Notes under the pieces: generated by a model
What the model saw: only the letters and a program-made list of their open reading frames with translations
Database searches by the model: none
Told to the model about the DNA's origin: nothing
Part shown: one piece after another, positions 25,839 through 39,440 of the stretch
How the letters are laid out: each line of letters starts with the position of its first letter
Position numbering within the stretch: the stretch's first letter is position 1
Origin: Larimichthys crocea
Taxonomy: Eukaryota; Chordata; Actinopteri; Sciaenidae
Length of the DNA stretch: 64,000 nucleotides
NCBI RefSeq assembly: GCF_000972845.2
Contig: NC_040019.1
Location: 11,919,001 to 11,983,000, forward strand
Reading direction: 5' to 3'
Made by a program: the position numbers and the translations under genes

Positions 25839-28465
25839 TAACCTGTTTGTCTGTAGTGCCAAGTGCTATTGTTTTTTTTTTTTTACAATTAAAACATACC
25901 TTGGGAATTAACTGTTGCTTCATGTCCCTGTATTTAGAAATAACTAGCTAAGCCATGCCAAATTATTGTTGGCACAAAATACTACCATGTATTACACATT
26001 CCAAGATCAGTTCTCTGGAGTGGCGAATCATTATTATTTTCACACTTCAATTGTGGAAGAGATTTAAACATTTTTATCGTTTGCTTGATAGTAAGCCCAA
26101 TAGTAATATGCCAGGCAAAGGTAATTTATAAATTAGCCTAAGCTAATTATTTTGTTGTGTATGCAGGTGATCTCCCTGGTTGTTTTTGTCTAAACCTATG
26201 TTTTTTGGCTATTGGTTTGGTTTAGCTTTGTTTTCTGTTTGACAGTTCAGCTTCCCGGTCTTCTTGTAAGCCAACAGGATTCTGTGATGGGCAGAATGAG
26301 GCTATGCTGGCTGTCCTGTGTTGTGTTGTTCTGAGTTTGGAGACAGTAAAAACCTACAGTCAGGGCTCAGGGTAAAAGGCTTCTGTTTCTCTGCATGCCA
26401 TCATGTTAGCTGGTCACTAACTGTTGTTACTCACAGTTGCAGTGTGGTGATTTTGCCATGCTATTGCAAGAATCAGTTGTGGAGTAAGATCATGCCAGGC
26501 GCAGGTGCAAAGCACTCCATTCGGTCCTTTGTCCAAACCATGCAATTCCTTTTTTTTATAGATGAGCACTTTGCCCTATGCATACAACAAACTATATAGC
26601 ATAAAATGCAACCTCAGGATAACCCTGCTGGAATGAATCTGAAAACTAACAAAAGCAACAATAATTCTGAAAAAGGTGTTAGGACATTTTTGTGGGTGTA
26701 TTTTTGTGTGGTATAATTTTATGCAAATTAGGGCTGTAATACCATAAATTACAAATAGCCATTTACATATATAAAATAGATGTTAATGTGTTGGAAAGAA
26801 GTTCACTAAAAAGGTGAAACAAAAAAATATGAATTGGTGATCATGTTATACCTCATGCTTTATAAGCAGTCAAAACAGGCCGGGTCAATTTGATCTGGGA
26901 GGACAAAAGGTGCGTAGTAAATGGGAAGAAAATACGAGGGTTAATAGATAACAATCCACTCAGCCTCTCTTGTCCCATTGCACTCCTAAAATAGTTTTTC
27001 ATTTGTTTGAGCTAGATGGGTTTTAAAAAAATGTCAACCTGTGTATACATCACTGAAAGTATAAGTCATTTTAGCCAGACCTAGCATGTATCTGTGAAAT
27101 TACATTAAGGAGGTGTTTGAGGCTGATTACGCTTCACAACACGTTACACGTCACAATGTGCCATATGCCCACCCACTGCAGCATTACCAGCAATGCTGCC
27201 AAGGTCCTTCCCTTACTTTTACCTGTTGGTAGTCACACTCGATCCCATAAAAACAGCCCATGAATGGGTCACTGGAATGGAACCTACCACAGATGTAGTT
27301 AGGTGTCGACATTTTTTCCCTTTTCTCAGTTTTTTTGAATGGCCAATTCCTCATATACTACAGTCCTTGTTGTTGCCACAAAGTCATCAGCTGTTTTCAC
27401 TTTCACATGCCTTTTCCACCTTTTGCCTGGCACCCTAAGAAAAACATTTCAAAGCGTTGGGGTTAAGAGGTCTGGAATGTAAGCAGAAGCAATGACATTA
27501 ATCATTTTATACTTCAGTAATAAAAGTCATTCCACAAAGGCTCTGTAACCAACCAGTAGGAGTTATTAGTGCAGTGACAATGGCATGATCCTTCCCAGCT
27601 TCCCCCCTGTCAGCACTGCTATTTGTGTTTGATGGTAATCTGAATCATCATCATTGTCATTACTGTAGATGTGAATATTTACCAGTGTAATTGATTAGAA
27701 GCTAAACTGTATCTTTTTTATCTAATAAGTGGTAGTGCTCAGCCTTTTCGTAGTGCAAAGAAGTAAGGACATGTTGAGGCTATACCAGGCGCATATAACT
27801 GTAATATATACAATAATTGTGTTAATTCTTACAGAATCTTGCATGTATGCACATACACACTATTTTTAGTGTGGTGTATAAATGTAGCAATGGTGCTTTT
27901 CCATTTTAAATTGGTTTATGGATTTTTGACTGGCCATTCAACAAACTTTATTTTGTCCTATATTGCATGAGACTCAAAGAGTTTGATTGTATCTTTATGG
28001 AAAATGCATTGTGAATATGTTGTAGTGTCTCACATTTATTGTTATTGTTAAATATTTTTATCTGATATTTTCAAATTTGAAACAGTAAGCCCCCAGCAAA
28101 AAAAATGGAACACAATAGGCCAATCGTGACACTCAGACAGTCAGAGTAAAACACACATACACATATACATGCCATATTAGAGTTATTTCTTGAATTAAAA
28201 GAAGGGTTAAATTTACACTATACTGTGTTAAATTCTATAAAGGTAAAGGCCTTTAGCCATACAGCATAGGTGGTTATAGAAGAGGTTGACCATAAAGATA
28301 TTATACTCTAATCATAACCATAAAAGATCTACAGGTTCTTCTTGTTTATTTTGTGACTTATTCCCAGTAGCTGCTCTTCAACAATACACGACCACTTTAA
28401 GCTCCCTCCAAAAACTACAAACATTTTAAATAAGGCCTGTCCCACGTCGTACCTTTGAGCAGCTC
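25839..28465. other. Intergenic DNA, no gene seen
   Basis: No gene was recognised. A homeodomain-rich stretch near 27620-27710 (several TGTAATTGATTAG-like sites) could be regulatory, but nothing more specific can be said. Confidence 0.45.
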
Positions 28466-28470
28466 CCCTT
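28466..28470 (+). repeat. Target-site duplication (left) of solo LTR
   Basis: CCCTT precedes the element. The identical CCCTT follows it at 28959-28963. Confidence 0.85.
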
Positions 28471-28958
28471 TGTTGTGGAGAAATTGCTCATAGTCAAAGT
28501 CAAAGGTCAATGGTGAGTGTTCAGGAGCCTCTGATGTCTTATGCTGTAATATTTAGTGACACTTGGCCAAGGAGAATTAGAGACACTCTCATAGTACATC
28601 AGAAATGCCTGCGTTGGTCTCACATTCTGCCCAACTCATGCTGGTGGTCAGACTTTAAACACCACATATACTATTCGCCCAGAATTAGCCAAAGAGAATG
28701 TTTTTACTCATGGAGGTGTTATTGTCAACATATTCTAGTCTGGAAACACAGATGTCTGTTTACACAGATTGGAACGTCAACGGCAGCTATCTATTATGTC
28801 TAGGAAGGCGACAATAGGTCTCTTCGACCCTGGCCACCACAGTGTTGAGATAGCCTGGCACCTACTGTTCTAAATCAAAGCCAAACAACTAATACAGCCA
28901 AGGACCTCAAGGCCCACATGTGACCTTGTGTAACCTAAGGATAGAAAATTCCATAACA
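28471..28958 (-). mobile_element. Solo LTR, copy B
   Basis: A 488-bp element reading TGTTGTGGAG at the left and CCATAACA at the right, flanked by a perfect CCCTT duplication. It aligns along its length with the reverse complement of 18191-18689, with scattered substitutions and small indels. The 97-codon open frame inside resembles an open frame in copy A only because the LTRs are related; I do not consider it a gene. There is no internal retroelement sequence. Confidence 0.85.
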
Positions 28959-28963
28959 CCCTT
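28959..28963 (+). repeat. Target-site duplication (right) of solo LTR
   Basis: CCCTT, identical to 28466-28470. Confidence 0.85.
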
Positions 28964-31957
28964 TAGCAGATATTTTAGCTGTCTCTGAGATTGTTTGTTT
29001 GGTTTGTTTCAAAGGCTTCTGAACCTGGGACATTTTCCTCTCCTGCCCTGTGCTGACTGCGAAAATGTCAACATGTCAATGAACTTCCACTTTCAATAAG
29101 AAGCACTAAGTGACCACAATTTTGTATTGATTATCAATATATGCAGTCATTATGTCCACTGCTTTTAAATAACCATTGCAACCTGTAGGAACCACTTTGT
29201 CTTTCAATCATAGTCATGTGTTTCTATGTGTTAAATGATTGTATTTCCACCATCAGTGATGCTCATTGAATAACTTTTAGCTGAATTCTGTAGTGATTTC
29301 TACAAAAGAGTAACAACAAACAAACAAACTCAATGATCTCCCTAGAGGTCTGTTGAAGGGCTGACACAAAATAATTTAATTCACCTGACATGTTTTGAAA
29401 TCCATTTTGTATGTAAAATGCGCTGTGATGATGTTTATCAAGACACATCTATTAGTCACTTTGATTTTCTATGTATTTCATACATTAATTATTAATGTTT
29501 GACACTCTGACAGCTTGATTAATGGATATTGTAGCTTTTATCTGACACAAGCGACTTTGCAAAAGATCTACTAATGGAAGTAAAACTGCTTTTATTGAGG
29601 GAAAAGCAGTATTATGCAGTTGTAGCCTTATAAACCTGAGCTCATGACTGTTGCTTTTAGGTGTTGCTAATATCAACAGAATGCGATAGAGCAAGTTAGA
29701 TCACTGCATGTAGCTAAAAGTCTGACAAACTACTAAAGTCATAGCAGGGGGCATTAGGCTCTATTAAGACCAAATCTAAAGGTTGGTGTTTGGGTATAGG
29801 GGTGTTTATTTGTGCTGAATGGAGAGAATGTAAGAAAAATTATGTTTTATTTCTTGGATACCCAAGCTTTTTCGCTACTAGCGCTTCCTCTCCCCATTCA
29901 CTGTCCATGTCTCTCAACCATTGTTGTATGGCTGAAGCAGTGTTCAGAAGTTGATTATGTTTTAGCTTCTCTGCTACATGTCACTGTGTTTTTTTTTGTT
30001 TTGTTTTTTTCAGCATCCCCCCTGTGGATTTTATTGCAGTAGCCCAAATTCTACCTTTTGAATAAATGGGAAAACTGGCATTTGCAATGTCTGATTTGAT
30101 CTGAATAGGCTCTTAGAAAGCGAGGATAAGGACAACAATCACACAATTTCTGTATAAACTATAGTTTGATTTAACAGGCAAGATACTGCTGCCACCCCAG
30201 ATTTCTTTTCTTCTCCTTTTAAGAAAAGTTTGTTATCTGTATTTTTAATGAGACACATGCTGTCTCATTTTGAAACTCAAAAGTGAAACTATTTGTACAA
30301 GTATTGACTTCCACCACCCAGAGAGGCCATTGGAGCCATTTTTTAAAATCCTCCAGAAAGCAAAGATACCATGTTTGAATGTTGATGCTGTTGCAGTTTT
30401 CAAGCTAATACACTTAGATCCCCTGTGGGAGGGTCAAACATCAATACTACTGAATCCAACCTACCTCTGACTTGCAGCTCATTGACAGATGACGGTTTAA
30501 ACTCTCTTTTGGAGTCAAGTATGTCTAACTATGCATTCAGTGTTCCAGTTAGAGAACCACAAGAACAACCAGGCCAACAAGTTGACATTGTATGCAATAA
30601 ACAATCAAAGGAGGTCTTTTATCTGGAATGCGTATCATCCAAGCTGACAGAATAAAGGCATGAGACTTCAGCCTTGTAAACATCAAATATTGAAACCTTT
30701 GAATACACTGCAGAAGAAATGTGGAAAAATAAGGATGACACCGTAATTGGACCACTAGTATCAACAGTATTTGACAGGAACCTATTTTTTCTCTCAGTTA
30801 CTGCAGGTACTGTTTGTAGGAAACCTAAACATAAAAGATAGTCCACCATATGCCCTGGTCTTTATCTGGCAACAAACATCATGCACTATATGTGCCAATG
30901 TGTATTTAAACCGTCTGTACCATATGAATCAGCTTATGACAACATAACAAAGGACTTGCATTTTAAGCAATTCTGAACAGCACGTTCAGCACAACAAATT
31001 TAACATGAGTTAAAAAAAAGTGCTCGCAAAGCCTTCTTTCTTTTAACTACATCATGGTGATATCTATACTATGACATTGCCCATTTCCAAACAAAGCTGG
31101 TTCCATGTTAATTTACAAAAGTAAATTTGTAAATTACTCAGCATTTCAAATGGCTATTTTTGGTTAATTACAATATATTAACATTATAGTTATCAGATTT
31201 GGCAGTGAAGGCTCTGCTTTTTTTTTTTAAAAGAAGCTTTCAAAGGATCCAAACAGCAACAAGCATTCTGCTTAGAGCGGTAATCCCCCCTCAATCCAAC
31301 AATACTCAGAAACACCAAAACCTTAGCACATAAGAAGGAGGTTGCAGTGGTGGCTCCAGCAGCATACAGCAGGTTTCTGAAGAGTTGTTGTGAAATTCAG
31401 ATTGTGGTCCCTCTAGTCTAGTGATTTGTCACTGTGGCAGTCCTGCCTCTGCTGCTTTCCAGCCAGTCCAAAACTGGACAAAAACGAGGAACATGAGTCA
31501 AGCTAAGGCAGGCTGAATGAAGCCTGGTTCCAAATAAGCCACCTGTGACAGTGTCCATCTGTTGATCAAAGCTGCCATGTTCTTAATTATTTATAACTAA
31601 GAAATATATAGTCCAGTTGCCATAAACAGGGAAATGGAATACAAATCAACAAGTACAAGGTTGTAAGCATATTTATTTCTGCCGTGAAGTTTGGCATTTT
31701 AACAAAGGGGAACTTGACTTGACTTGCCCCAGAAAAAAACAACTTGGGACTTGAGACCAAATCATTTGAGTCACATATCTTCTAGATACCCTTTTTTCTT
31801 TTTTCAGAGGATTTCCTGTGAGACTTCATTGCAGTGCAGTGCCTCAGGCCTGCATCCTTTGTGTTCTAAGCCAGACAGTTTGACTTATAGATTTCTTCAG
31901 CATCTCATGGCCTTAATTAGACTGTGCTGATGCTACTTCCTATACTTTTCTTTTTAC
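28964..31957. other. Intergenic DNA, no gene seen
   Basis: No recognisable gene. A small perfect hairpin with 11-bp arms (TAATTTACAAA) lies near 31110-31140. Confidence 0.5.
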
Positions 31958-32240
31958 AAAACATGCATTCATTCATTACCCCTAACCACTTATCATTTGC
32001 CGGGTCATGATTAGCTGGAGTCAATCTCATCTGACATTGAGCAAGAGGCGTCGTACACCCTGGACAGCTTGTCAGATATCACAGGGCTGACAAACATTCC
32101 CACTCACATTAACACCTACGGGCAATTTAGAGACACCAATTAACCTGCATGTCTTTGGACTGTGGGAGGATGCCAGAGAGAACCCATGAGACATGTGGAT
32201 AACATGCAAACTCCAGACAGAAATGTCCAAGCCCCAGCCA
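31958..32240 (-). mobile_element. Short interspersed repeat (same family as 19424-19650)
   Basis: Read on the minus strand it has the order typical of this teleost repeat. The + strand shows ATTAACCTGCATGTCTTTGG, then CTGTGGGAGGATGCC, then AACATGCAAACTCC. The copy is diverged and runs opposite to the one nested in the LINE. It has no coding capacity. Confidence 0.75.
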
Positions 32241-34935
32241 CAGATGTTTATAAAACAATGCAAAATTTCTTAAAAAATTAAAACTCTACACAAACAAAAC
32301 TTTGTATTGGTTTGTTCAATTCATTCTTGAGTAATGCCACTATCTCTGAATATCAAATCCAAAGCAGACACATTACATTACACCTACCATGATTTTTATT
32401 CAAAAACTCACTGTAATTGCTGCTCTCTTAGGAAAACGTCTGACTCTGTGAGCCCAATCTCACTTGGGGCTGCCACCAGCGCTTGTTGCACAGGGAGTTC
32501 TGCTTTAATACCATGTATTATTCAATAAGATGCTTATTTTGTCTTCTGGCTTCTAAGGGAGATAGGTCCGCAGGATGCTGCTCTCGAGCTGTGCCACTCA
32601 CTTGTGCCTCTCCTTTTTCCTCTTTTTCCAATTACAGTGATGGGGGGCTGGCTGTTTACATTTTACCATCAAGTATAGATTGGCAGGGGTTATGGGATTT
32701 GGAAGTTGTGCAGGCGGTGTTAAGAGGTTTAAAGGTAGTGCAGAATGTAGAGTTAGCAGTGTTGGCTTATATGAGGCTGCCAGTAACATGAATATTTAGA
32801 AATGTGTTTGTGAGCATCCATTTGAGAAAGGCACGGGTGGTTGCATTTGTGTCCTGATGAAGGGGCTTTTCCTGTGAAACAGAGCGAGGCAGTGGCTCTT
32901 CAGAAATCTTATGGAAATGCAGGATCTGGCTCCTTGGGTAAGGTGCAAGTTTAACTATGGTATAATATTTTTTTTTCTAAGGTTGGTACCATGAAAGACC
33001 GAAAGACAGATTAGGAAATTACAAATTTATCACCTAACTCCTAAGAACTCAAATGTATAATCCTGACCCTAAACCTAACTTACACAATAAACCTAAAACA
33101 CTGTAATGAGACACATTTAGCAACAGAAATGAAAACGTATGCACATTCATGTATAGAAAAAAGTCAAAATCATTGAGTGGACATATGTTGTTTCCATCAG
33201 ACAGCAACAATATACAGTACATCTCCTGTTTCTGTCTTTAATTTGAAAATGTGAGGTAATGTATTTTATTTACAGAGGTATCAGTTTATTAAACCCACCT
33301 ACAGTATACAACTCAATGTGGTGTATTGCCTGTAAGTGTTAAGGTTTTTGTTGACATTGTATATTTGTATATAGACAGTACATTGATTCAAATCTGTAGT
33401 CTGTAGTTACGGAAGTCATAACAAGTGCTATAGAGCAATGTTTGTGTGAAACTATGCTTAAAGACAACCTGCTACTGACTTCAGACTGACATCAGTCAGC
33501 CAGACAGAAACAATTGATTTAACTGACAAAAGGGCATCAGTTCTTTTTCTGAGAGAGCCTGACCCAGTTTTTGAACCATCTCAGGTATCCGTTTATGAAT
33601 GTTTGGTTATGCCAGCAGAAAATCTGCATTGTTCTTGCACTGTCAGATATGTAAAGACATGTTTTGGCACTGACAAGCAGTGGACTTACAAGGAAGAAAA
33701 GAACAGCTAGAAACTATAAAACAACACATCATCACAGATTAATACTTTCACACAGCAGACATTCCATGCACACACATGCAACATTTCCCTGGGCCTCCAT
33801 TTCTTCCTCTCTTTCTTTTTTTAGCACAAACGAGTGAACACACAATCAATAACTGCTTTCAGCTGTCGTTCATTCTTGCAGTTTGATTTTTGCACGCTTG
33901 AGTGCAAAACAAGGTCATCTTTCCATTGTGTATTCATCAAACAGTAAGATGTGTGTGTCCATTAAATGCAAGAATCCCCCCACATTTATTCTTACAATGT
34001 AGGTTTACAGTCACCCAAAGTTTTTTTTGTAAAAGCAATGTAATGCAGAAATAAAGTGATGATGCATTACAACCTGCTTGTTTCAGCTGTGTCTTTCATA
34101 GAACCTCGTTAAAGAGAGTCTCTGGAGGAGCAATGTGGATTATATGACAAGCAGTTGTTTTTGATGGTTTTGACAGTGTTGGTATTTAATGCCCTGTTGA
34201 TGCATCACAGTTGGCATAATGCTCCTCCATCAGCAGGGTGCCTGCGGAGTCGTGTTTGTTTGTGTGTGGAGACTGGACGGAGGCTCACACTGTTCTGTAC
34301 TGTGGCTTGAAGTCAGACCTTTTCATCAGCTGACAACCACCATTTTTCTTGTACTGCCTGGAGCCAGCTTTCTGCTCATTCATAGGAACTAGTGAGTTAC
34401 AGTATGCAACCAAGCAAGGAGGTCTGAGGATAAAGCTTATGGATTCTACATTTACTGATGAAATGGAACCACAGTTGCGCAGTTGGCAGACCAGGGTCAA
34501 GTATCCTAAATTCCTTCGGGAGCATACTGGCCGTGTTTAAGGTCAGGTGCTACCCCTTGCTGCATGTTTCATGTATACACAAATTATGGGTTAATGTGGG
34601 TGTGAAAGCTACATTAGGACTGTCATTAAACGTGTCAACAAATAGAAAAAAGCCAAATTGCAAGCACCATAAATCTTGCCAAATATTTTCAGGCACAATA
34701 AATTGATCAGGACTTTACCTACTGTGTTGTTTTTTGGCCTGCAGGCAATGGCACAGCTGGACTGACCTAACTCTGCACACATTCTCATCTGCCAAAATGA
34801 AACCTCTACATTCAGTTTAGATAGTATATTTATATATTATATAAACTAATATTTACTTAGTGTGGTCAAACAAAAAAAATAAATCTAAATGCTTCAAATT
34901 ATCAGAGACTGATCTGACTTTCTGTTTTTGTCCAG
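32241..34935. other. Intergenic DNA, no gene seen
   Basis: No gene or complete element was recognised. Several overlapping short frames between 32330 and 32800 and between 34280 and 34710 have no domain or splice support. Confidence 0.45.
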
Positions 34936-35061
34936 TGGAAGATGCTCGATGTCTCGATGCTGCAGCATGTCCGCACGTCCTTGCTAGATTTGAAGCAGCA
35001 GAATTGAAAGGCTGTTTCCATGGCAACAGAATAACAGAAATATATCAACATATGCTGATAG
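34936..35061 (+). other. Exon-like open segment, unidentified
   Basis: A 126-nt stretch preceded by a good acceptor (TTTCTGTTTTTGTCCAG) and followed by a strong donor (ATAG|GTGAGC). It is open in one frame, with phase 1 at both ends, and encodes a cysteine-containing peptide running from VEDARCLDAAACPH to TEIYQHMLIG. The other two + frames have stops. I do not recognise the peptide, and no partner exons were found nearby. It could be an internal exon of an unknown gene, an lncRNA exon, or chance. Confidence 0.25.
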
Positions 35062-37859
35062 GTGAGCACCTACACATGCTTTTGTGCTATATGTGAACAT
35101 TTGCACTTTCAGAAAGTCACAAAGTTTGTAAGAAACCACAAGATCGTGATTAAGATGAAGTTTGTGTGATTAATTGTCCGTGGAATCCAAATGCATGAGA
35201 TACATGTTAAATGCAATTGTACACAAGCTGTGTCATGGCCAGCTCAATTCAAACGGTTCAGCACCAGGGGCAGCGACATGGTGCACGTATTAAACAGGAA
35301 ATCCTGTCCAAATGTTCCACTTTATGGGATCATGCACCTGGACATACCCAGAACCAGTTCTCTAATTACCCACCCGGAGGCTTTAATGACCTGTCTCTAT
35401 AGAAGCCAAATCTCTTGGCTCCTGTGAAGCTCAGCACTGTGGAGACAGATATGCTGAGATAGGATGCTGCAGCAGCAGTGGTTGAAAGCATGCTAATCAG
35501 CCAAATGAGCGAAGAGGAGCTCTGTGTGGGGTCAATAATCTACCGCTCACTTACAGAGTCTCTCTTTTACTATTATTATAGCTCATGAGTTGCAGAGAGC
35601 AGCAAAATCACTTGAGTTTGCCAGGATCACTGTCACTCTCTTTATTCTCTGCTAGCTTAGAAACAAAAAGTAAAGTCAGGTAAGTCTTACTCCTGAATGT
35701 GGAATGATCTTTTCATGAAAATTCTTTGTAAACGTTCGAAAGTCTCTTTGTCTTATTCTATTGAGAACAATTTTTCACAATTAAACAATGCTCACAGTGT
35801 CAAATCCTTGGGGGGTTGCTGGATCCTTGTACACACATAGGTTATGCATACAGGCATCTTTATACTTGTGCTCCACTACAGTTCAAAAGGAAATGATTGG
35901 AATTTTTAGTCTACTATTTGACAGCTATTTGGATCAAGATCAAAAACAAAGGTCATAAAAAAAAAGTTGGAGTTCCTTGTCATGTCATGACGCCTAAAAC
36001 TTAATAAACTAGATAGACGATAAACTTGGTCTGTCTCATAACAGTAGAATGCTGCATGTTCAAGGATCATTATTAAGTATGTCATAAGCAATACTACAGC
36101 ATTCAAGGAGGGCTATTTACTTCAGAATGAGTACTTTGCAACTTTAAGTATATTTTTCTAAGAATATGTCTGTGTTTTTACTTATGTAGGATTTTGAACT
36201 TACTTGTAATGGGTTATTTCAAGACTCTTGTTTTGGTTCTCTTCCTAAGTAAAGGAATTGAATCCACCATTGGTAATTGAACACACACATGTACAAAGAA
36301 TCATTGTTAAAGAAATGAGCAAGCAGGCAATGTGTTGATGAAAGGATTAAAATGGAAATTTCTTTAAAGCATCAGAGAAAAAAAAAATGTCTTGCTCACC
36401 TTCCTGTCACATTCTTTTAAAATGGCAATCCTGTGACTGCTGCTTAGATACAGAGCACGCACAAACAAAACAGACAAAGAGAATACAGAAGCAGTGACGA
36501 AACAAGGTGAACACAGAGAAAGAGAGTGAAAATGAGAAAACAAGACAGACCACAAAGAAATAAAGTAAGATAAAGAGACAAACTGGAAGAATTGTGAGAC
36601 AGTGTTGTGACACAACATCAATACACCATCATCAGTCATGTCAAGTCCAAATATCTATTAATGTGTGTGGGGAAATGTTTACTTTAAGTAAAGTATGTTC
36701 AACTCTTTAATACAAAACATTTAAATGACTATGTGTTTGTGTATGGTGATTTTATGCCGTAATCTTACAAAACCTTTATAAAAATGTATTTTCAGCATGT
36801 TTGCAAGCTCTTTTCATTTATAATCAGACAGTACTACTGTAGATGCAGGGTAGTTTGTTTATTTGTGTTTTCACAACAATGTACTTCATATTTGTTACAT
36901 GACAGCAAAAGTGCTAGGATAGAAAGTAATGAATGCTGCCCTCGTTTGTAAGCAAAACAGTATATCATTAAATGTTGTTGTATCTTTTGTTATTCCTCTA
37001 AACAAATAGGAAATAGGTGGCTGTATATTACATTTCCATAATGCTTGGCAAGATTGAGCTATGAGACTTAATTACGCCATTAAAACAAATTAAAATTCTG
37101 CTCTCCATCTCCAGTAATAAGAGGTGTGCCTTCCAAAAATGCATTATTGACAACAGAAGGAACAAATTGACTCATAAATCAGCTTCTGTGGGGGGCTGGT
37201 GCTATGTCTAGCTGTAGTGCAGAGAGTGAAAAAAACTCGAGAAAAGAACAGGACAACAGGTGCCTCAAATGAGAGACCTGTGCTTTCATGTTTGTTGCCA
37301 TGCAGTATATGGCATCATGTTGTTAGAAAACTGACTGTGAAAAACAACAGAAATGGGAAGAGAATAAAGGAGGATGACAGTTTCCATACATGCCTGATAC
37401 AGCATGGTTTTCTGTGCAGTATGGAGCTTGAGTGAGAATAACTCCAATTTTAATCGTGTCCTAAATCCACCATTTCTGATCACCAACTACAGCAGCAGGT
37501 CACAAAGCATGGCAAAACATTTTCTCACTCTGCCCTCTCTCTAGGCCATCTATCAGATCTCAGACTTATTAGACGTCAAACACTGTGCGCTTAATCATCA
37601 CCACTAGTCTTGTTTTCTCTGTGCCATTATGACAAATGAAAAACGGAAAATGCAGACTTTACTTTATTCCAGGTGATTAATTTGGCTCTTGCTGCTTACA
37701 CTAGGGTCAGGATTTGCTGACTGGTTGACTCCCCTTAGGCAGTAATGATTACAGTATTTCCACAGTTTGCTCACTCATTATATGTGCATACTACATCTAT
37801 CATCAGGTTATCAGTGAAACTAATATAAATGTATAAATAAATTGTACCTTCATGGTGGA
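35062..37859. other. Intergenic DNA, no gene seen
   Basis: No coding gene was recognised. A homeodomain-site-rich patch at about 37060-37110 (TTAATTACGCC, then repeated TTAAAA) may be regulatory. Confidence 0.45.
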
Positions 37860-37950
37860 CAAAGGAGAAAAAAGATATCCTACTCAGTAATTAGAGTGTC
37901 AGATATGCCAATTAAGTGCTAATTGGAGAGGTAATTTTCAAGCAGACAGC
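37860..37950. promoter_or_regulatory. Possible conserved non-coding element with paired homeodomain sites
   Basis: It contains CAGTAATTAGAG (about 37885), the inverted pair CAATTAAGTGCTAATTG (37909-37925, including an NK2-like CAATTAAGTG) and GGTAATTTT, all within 60 bp. There is no open frame or repeat. This is inference from motif arrangement only. Confidence 0.25.
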
Positions 37951-38091
37951 AAACTGCATGTGTATATCTCATAATCCCTACTGTCGGAAATAGATGATGC
38001 AGCTTCTCCTGTAGCCCTGAGCAGATGCCACTTCTATTGCCTATGGGGGGCCTGGGGACTCTGGAAGTAGGATCCTACAAATGCTGTTATT
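37951..38091. other. Intergenic DNA, no gene seen
   Basis: Short unique stretch before the microsatellite. Confidence 0.4.
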
Positions 38092-38139
38092 TCTCTCCTC
38101 TCCTCTCCTCTCCTCTCCTCTCCTCTCCTCTCCTCTCCC
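38092..38139. repeat. (TCTCC)n minisatellite-like repeat
   Basis: About nine tandem 5-bp TCTCC units inside a longer pyrimidine tract that continues to about 38170. Confidence 0.95.
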
Positions 38140-39299
38140 CTTTTTTCCCCTCCTCCCTCCAGCTCTTTCCATCCCAGGTGGACTGTGGTGGAATCATATC
38201 CTCATTACTGGCCTGTCTATATGATGCTTGCAGCATCCTGCACTAATCCACACCAGTGATCATTTTCTCACAGATTTCTGGGGAAGGAAAAAGATATGAA
38301 AAGGGAAGAGGAGGAAGAGATCTGAGTGGAGATGGAGGTTTAATACTTTTCATAAGATGTGTGCCAATCAGAACTGATAGAACAGAAGCAAAACAAAGTA
38401 TAATGTTAACCACTCTCCCAAAGCATCATCACAAACAGACAAATGTAAGTCCACTACATGTAATTTAGTAGTTGAGCAAAGTTTTACAGCAGCTAGATGG
38501 TGATTTATCACATTTTAAAGTCATGGTAATCGGTTGCTTATTTTCTTTCACGTTTAAAGAGTTTTGTTTTCATGAATTTGCCTGGTTTACATCAGCTTTC
38601 ATTTGTATTCTTCTCCTTTTGGCAAAATAAAACTTTTTACACATTACTGCTACTAGTTGTTGACAAGAATTACACCCTCTGCTGAAAGTTGAAATATGCA
38701 GCACATAACCCTGGGGTGGAGGGTAAATGGCAATGGTGTTACACTATTCTACTAATTTACAGGCAGTGACCAATAAATGCAGCAGTGCCTCACCAAAGGC
38801 AGAGAAGAAGAGGACTGCTAGGAAGTAAACAAACGCTTTAAAGAAAAATTGTCTTTGCATGGAAGGAGATGTACCTGCACATTTATCAGAAGAAAACTCC
38901 TTAACACCTGGAACCACATATAATAGAAGAATTATGGAAGAGTTTTCTTTCAGTATTAATCTTTTATGGCTTTTGGTTAATCAGTATACTGTTGAAAGGG
39001 TCAGTCCAACCTACTACATTAATCAAAATCCAATCAGTGTTATCTGTTTAATGCATGTGATTGATGGCTAAACAAGGGGGTGAAAACAGAAGAATCTATG
39101 GTCCCCTGTCAAATCCATCTTGGCGAACAACAAATTAGTGCGATGACTTGAAAACATGATCATGTATAACAATGCATGTGTGCTGAAGAGACTGGGGTTT
39201 GAAAGACACGCATTGTGTAATACTGTATCAAAGGACATCAAGCTCTAATTTGCTCTATACTATAGGATGAAAAGAAAAATTCATAGACAGGGCGTAAAA
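38140..39299. other. Intergenic DNA, no gene seen
   Basis: Nothing recognisable. Confidence 0.45.
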
Positions 39300-39440
39300 G
39301 CACAGTGGACACAGAGTAATTGGCTTCGATTAATTGGCTCTGAACAGGGACCTCATTACATCTCATATATGATCAGTTTGCACAAATAAATTGCAGCCGT
39401 TCAATAGATGATTTTCAGAATCTTTTACACTCGGGTTCAA
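39300..39440. promoter_or_regulatory. Possible conserved non-coding element
   Basis: Two identical TAATTGGCT sites (39317-39325 and 39331-39339) are 14 bp apart, followed by GTTTGCACAAATAAATTG. The spacing suggests cooperative homeodomain binding. No reading frame or repeat explains it. Conservation is not testable here. Confidence 0.22.

Noticed and set aside
28510..28803. 97-codon frame resembling a frame at 18509-18706
   Set aside because: Both lie in related solo LTRs. The similarity is explained by shared DNA, and neither has start, domain or splice support.
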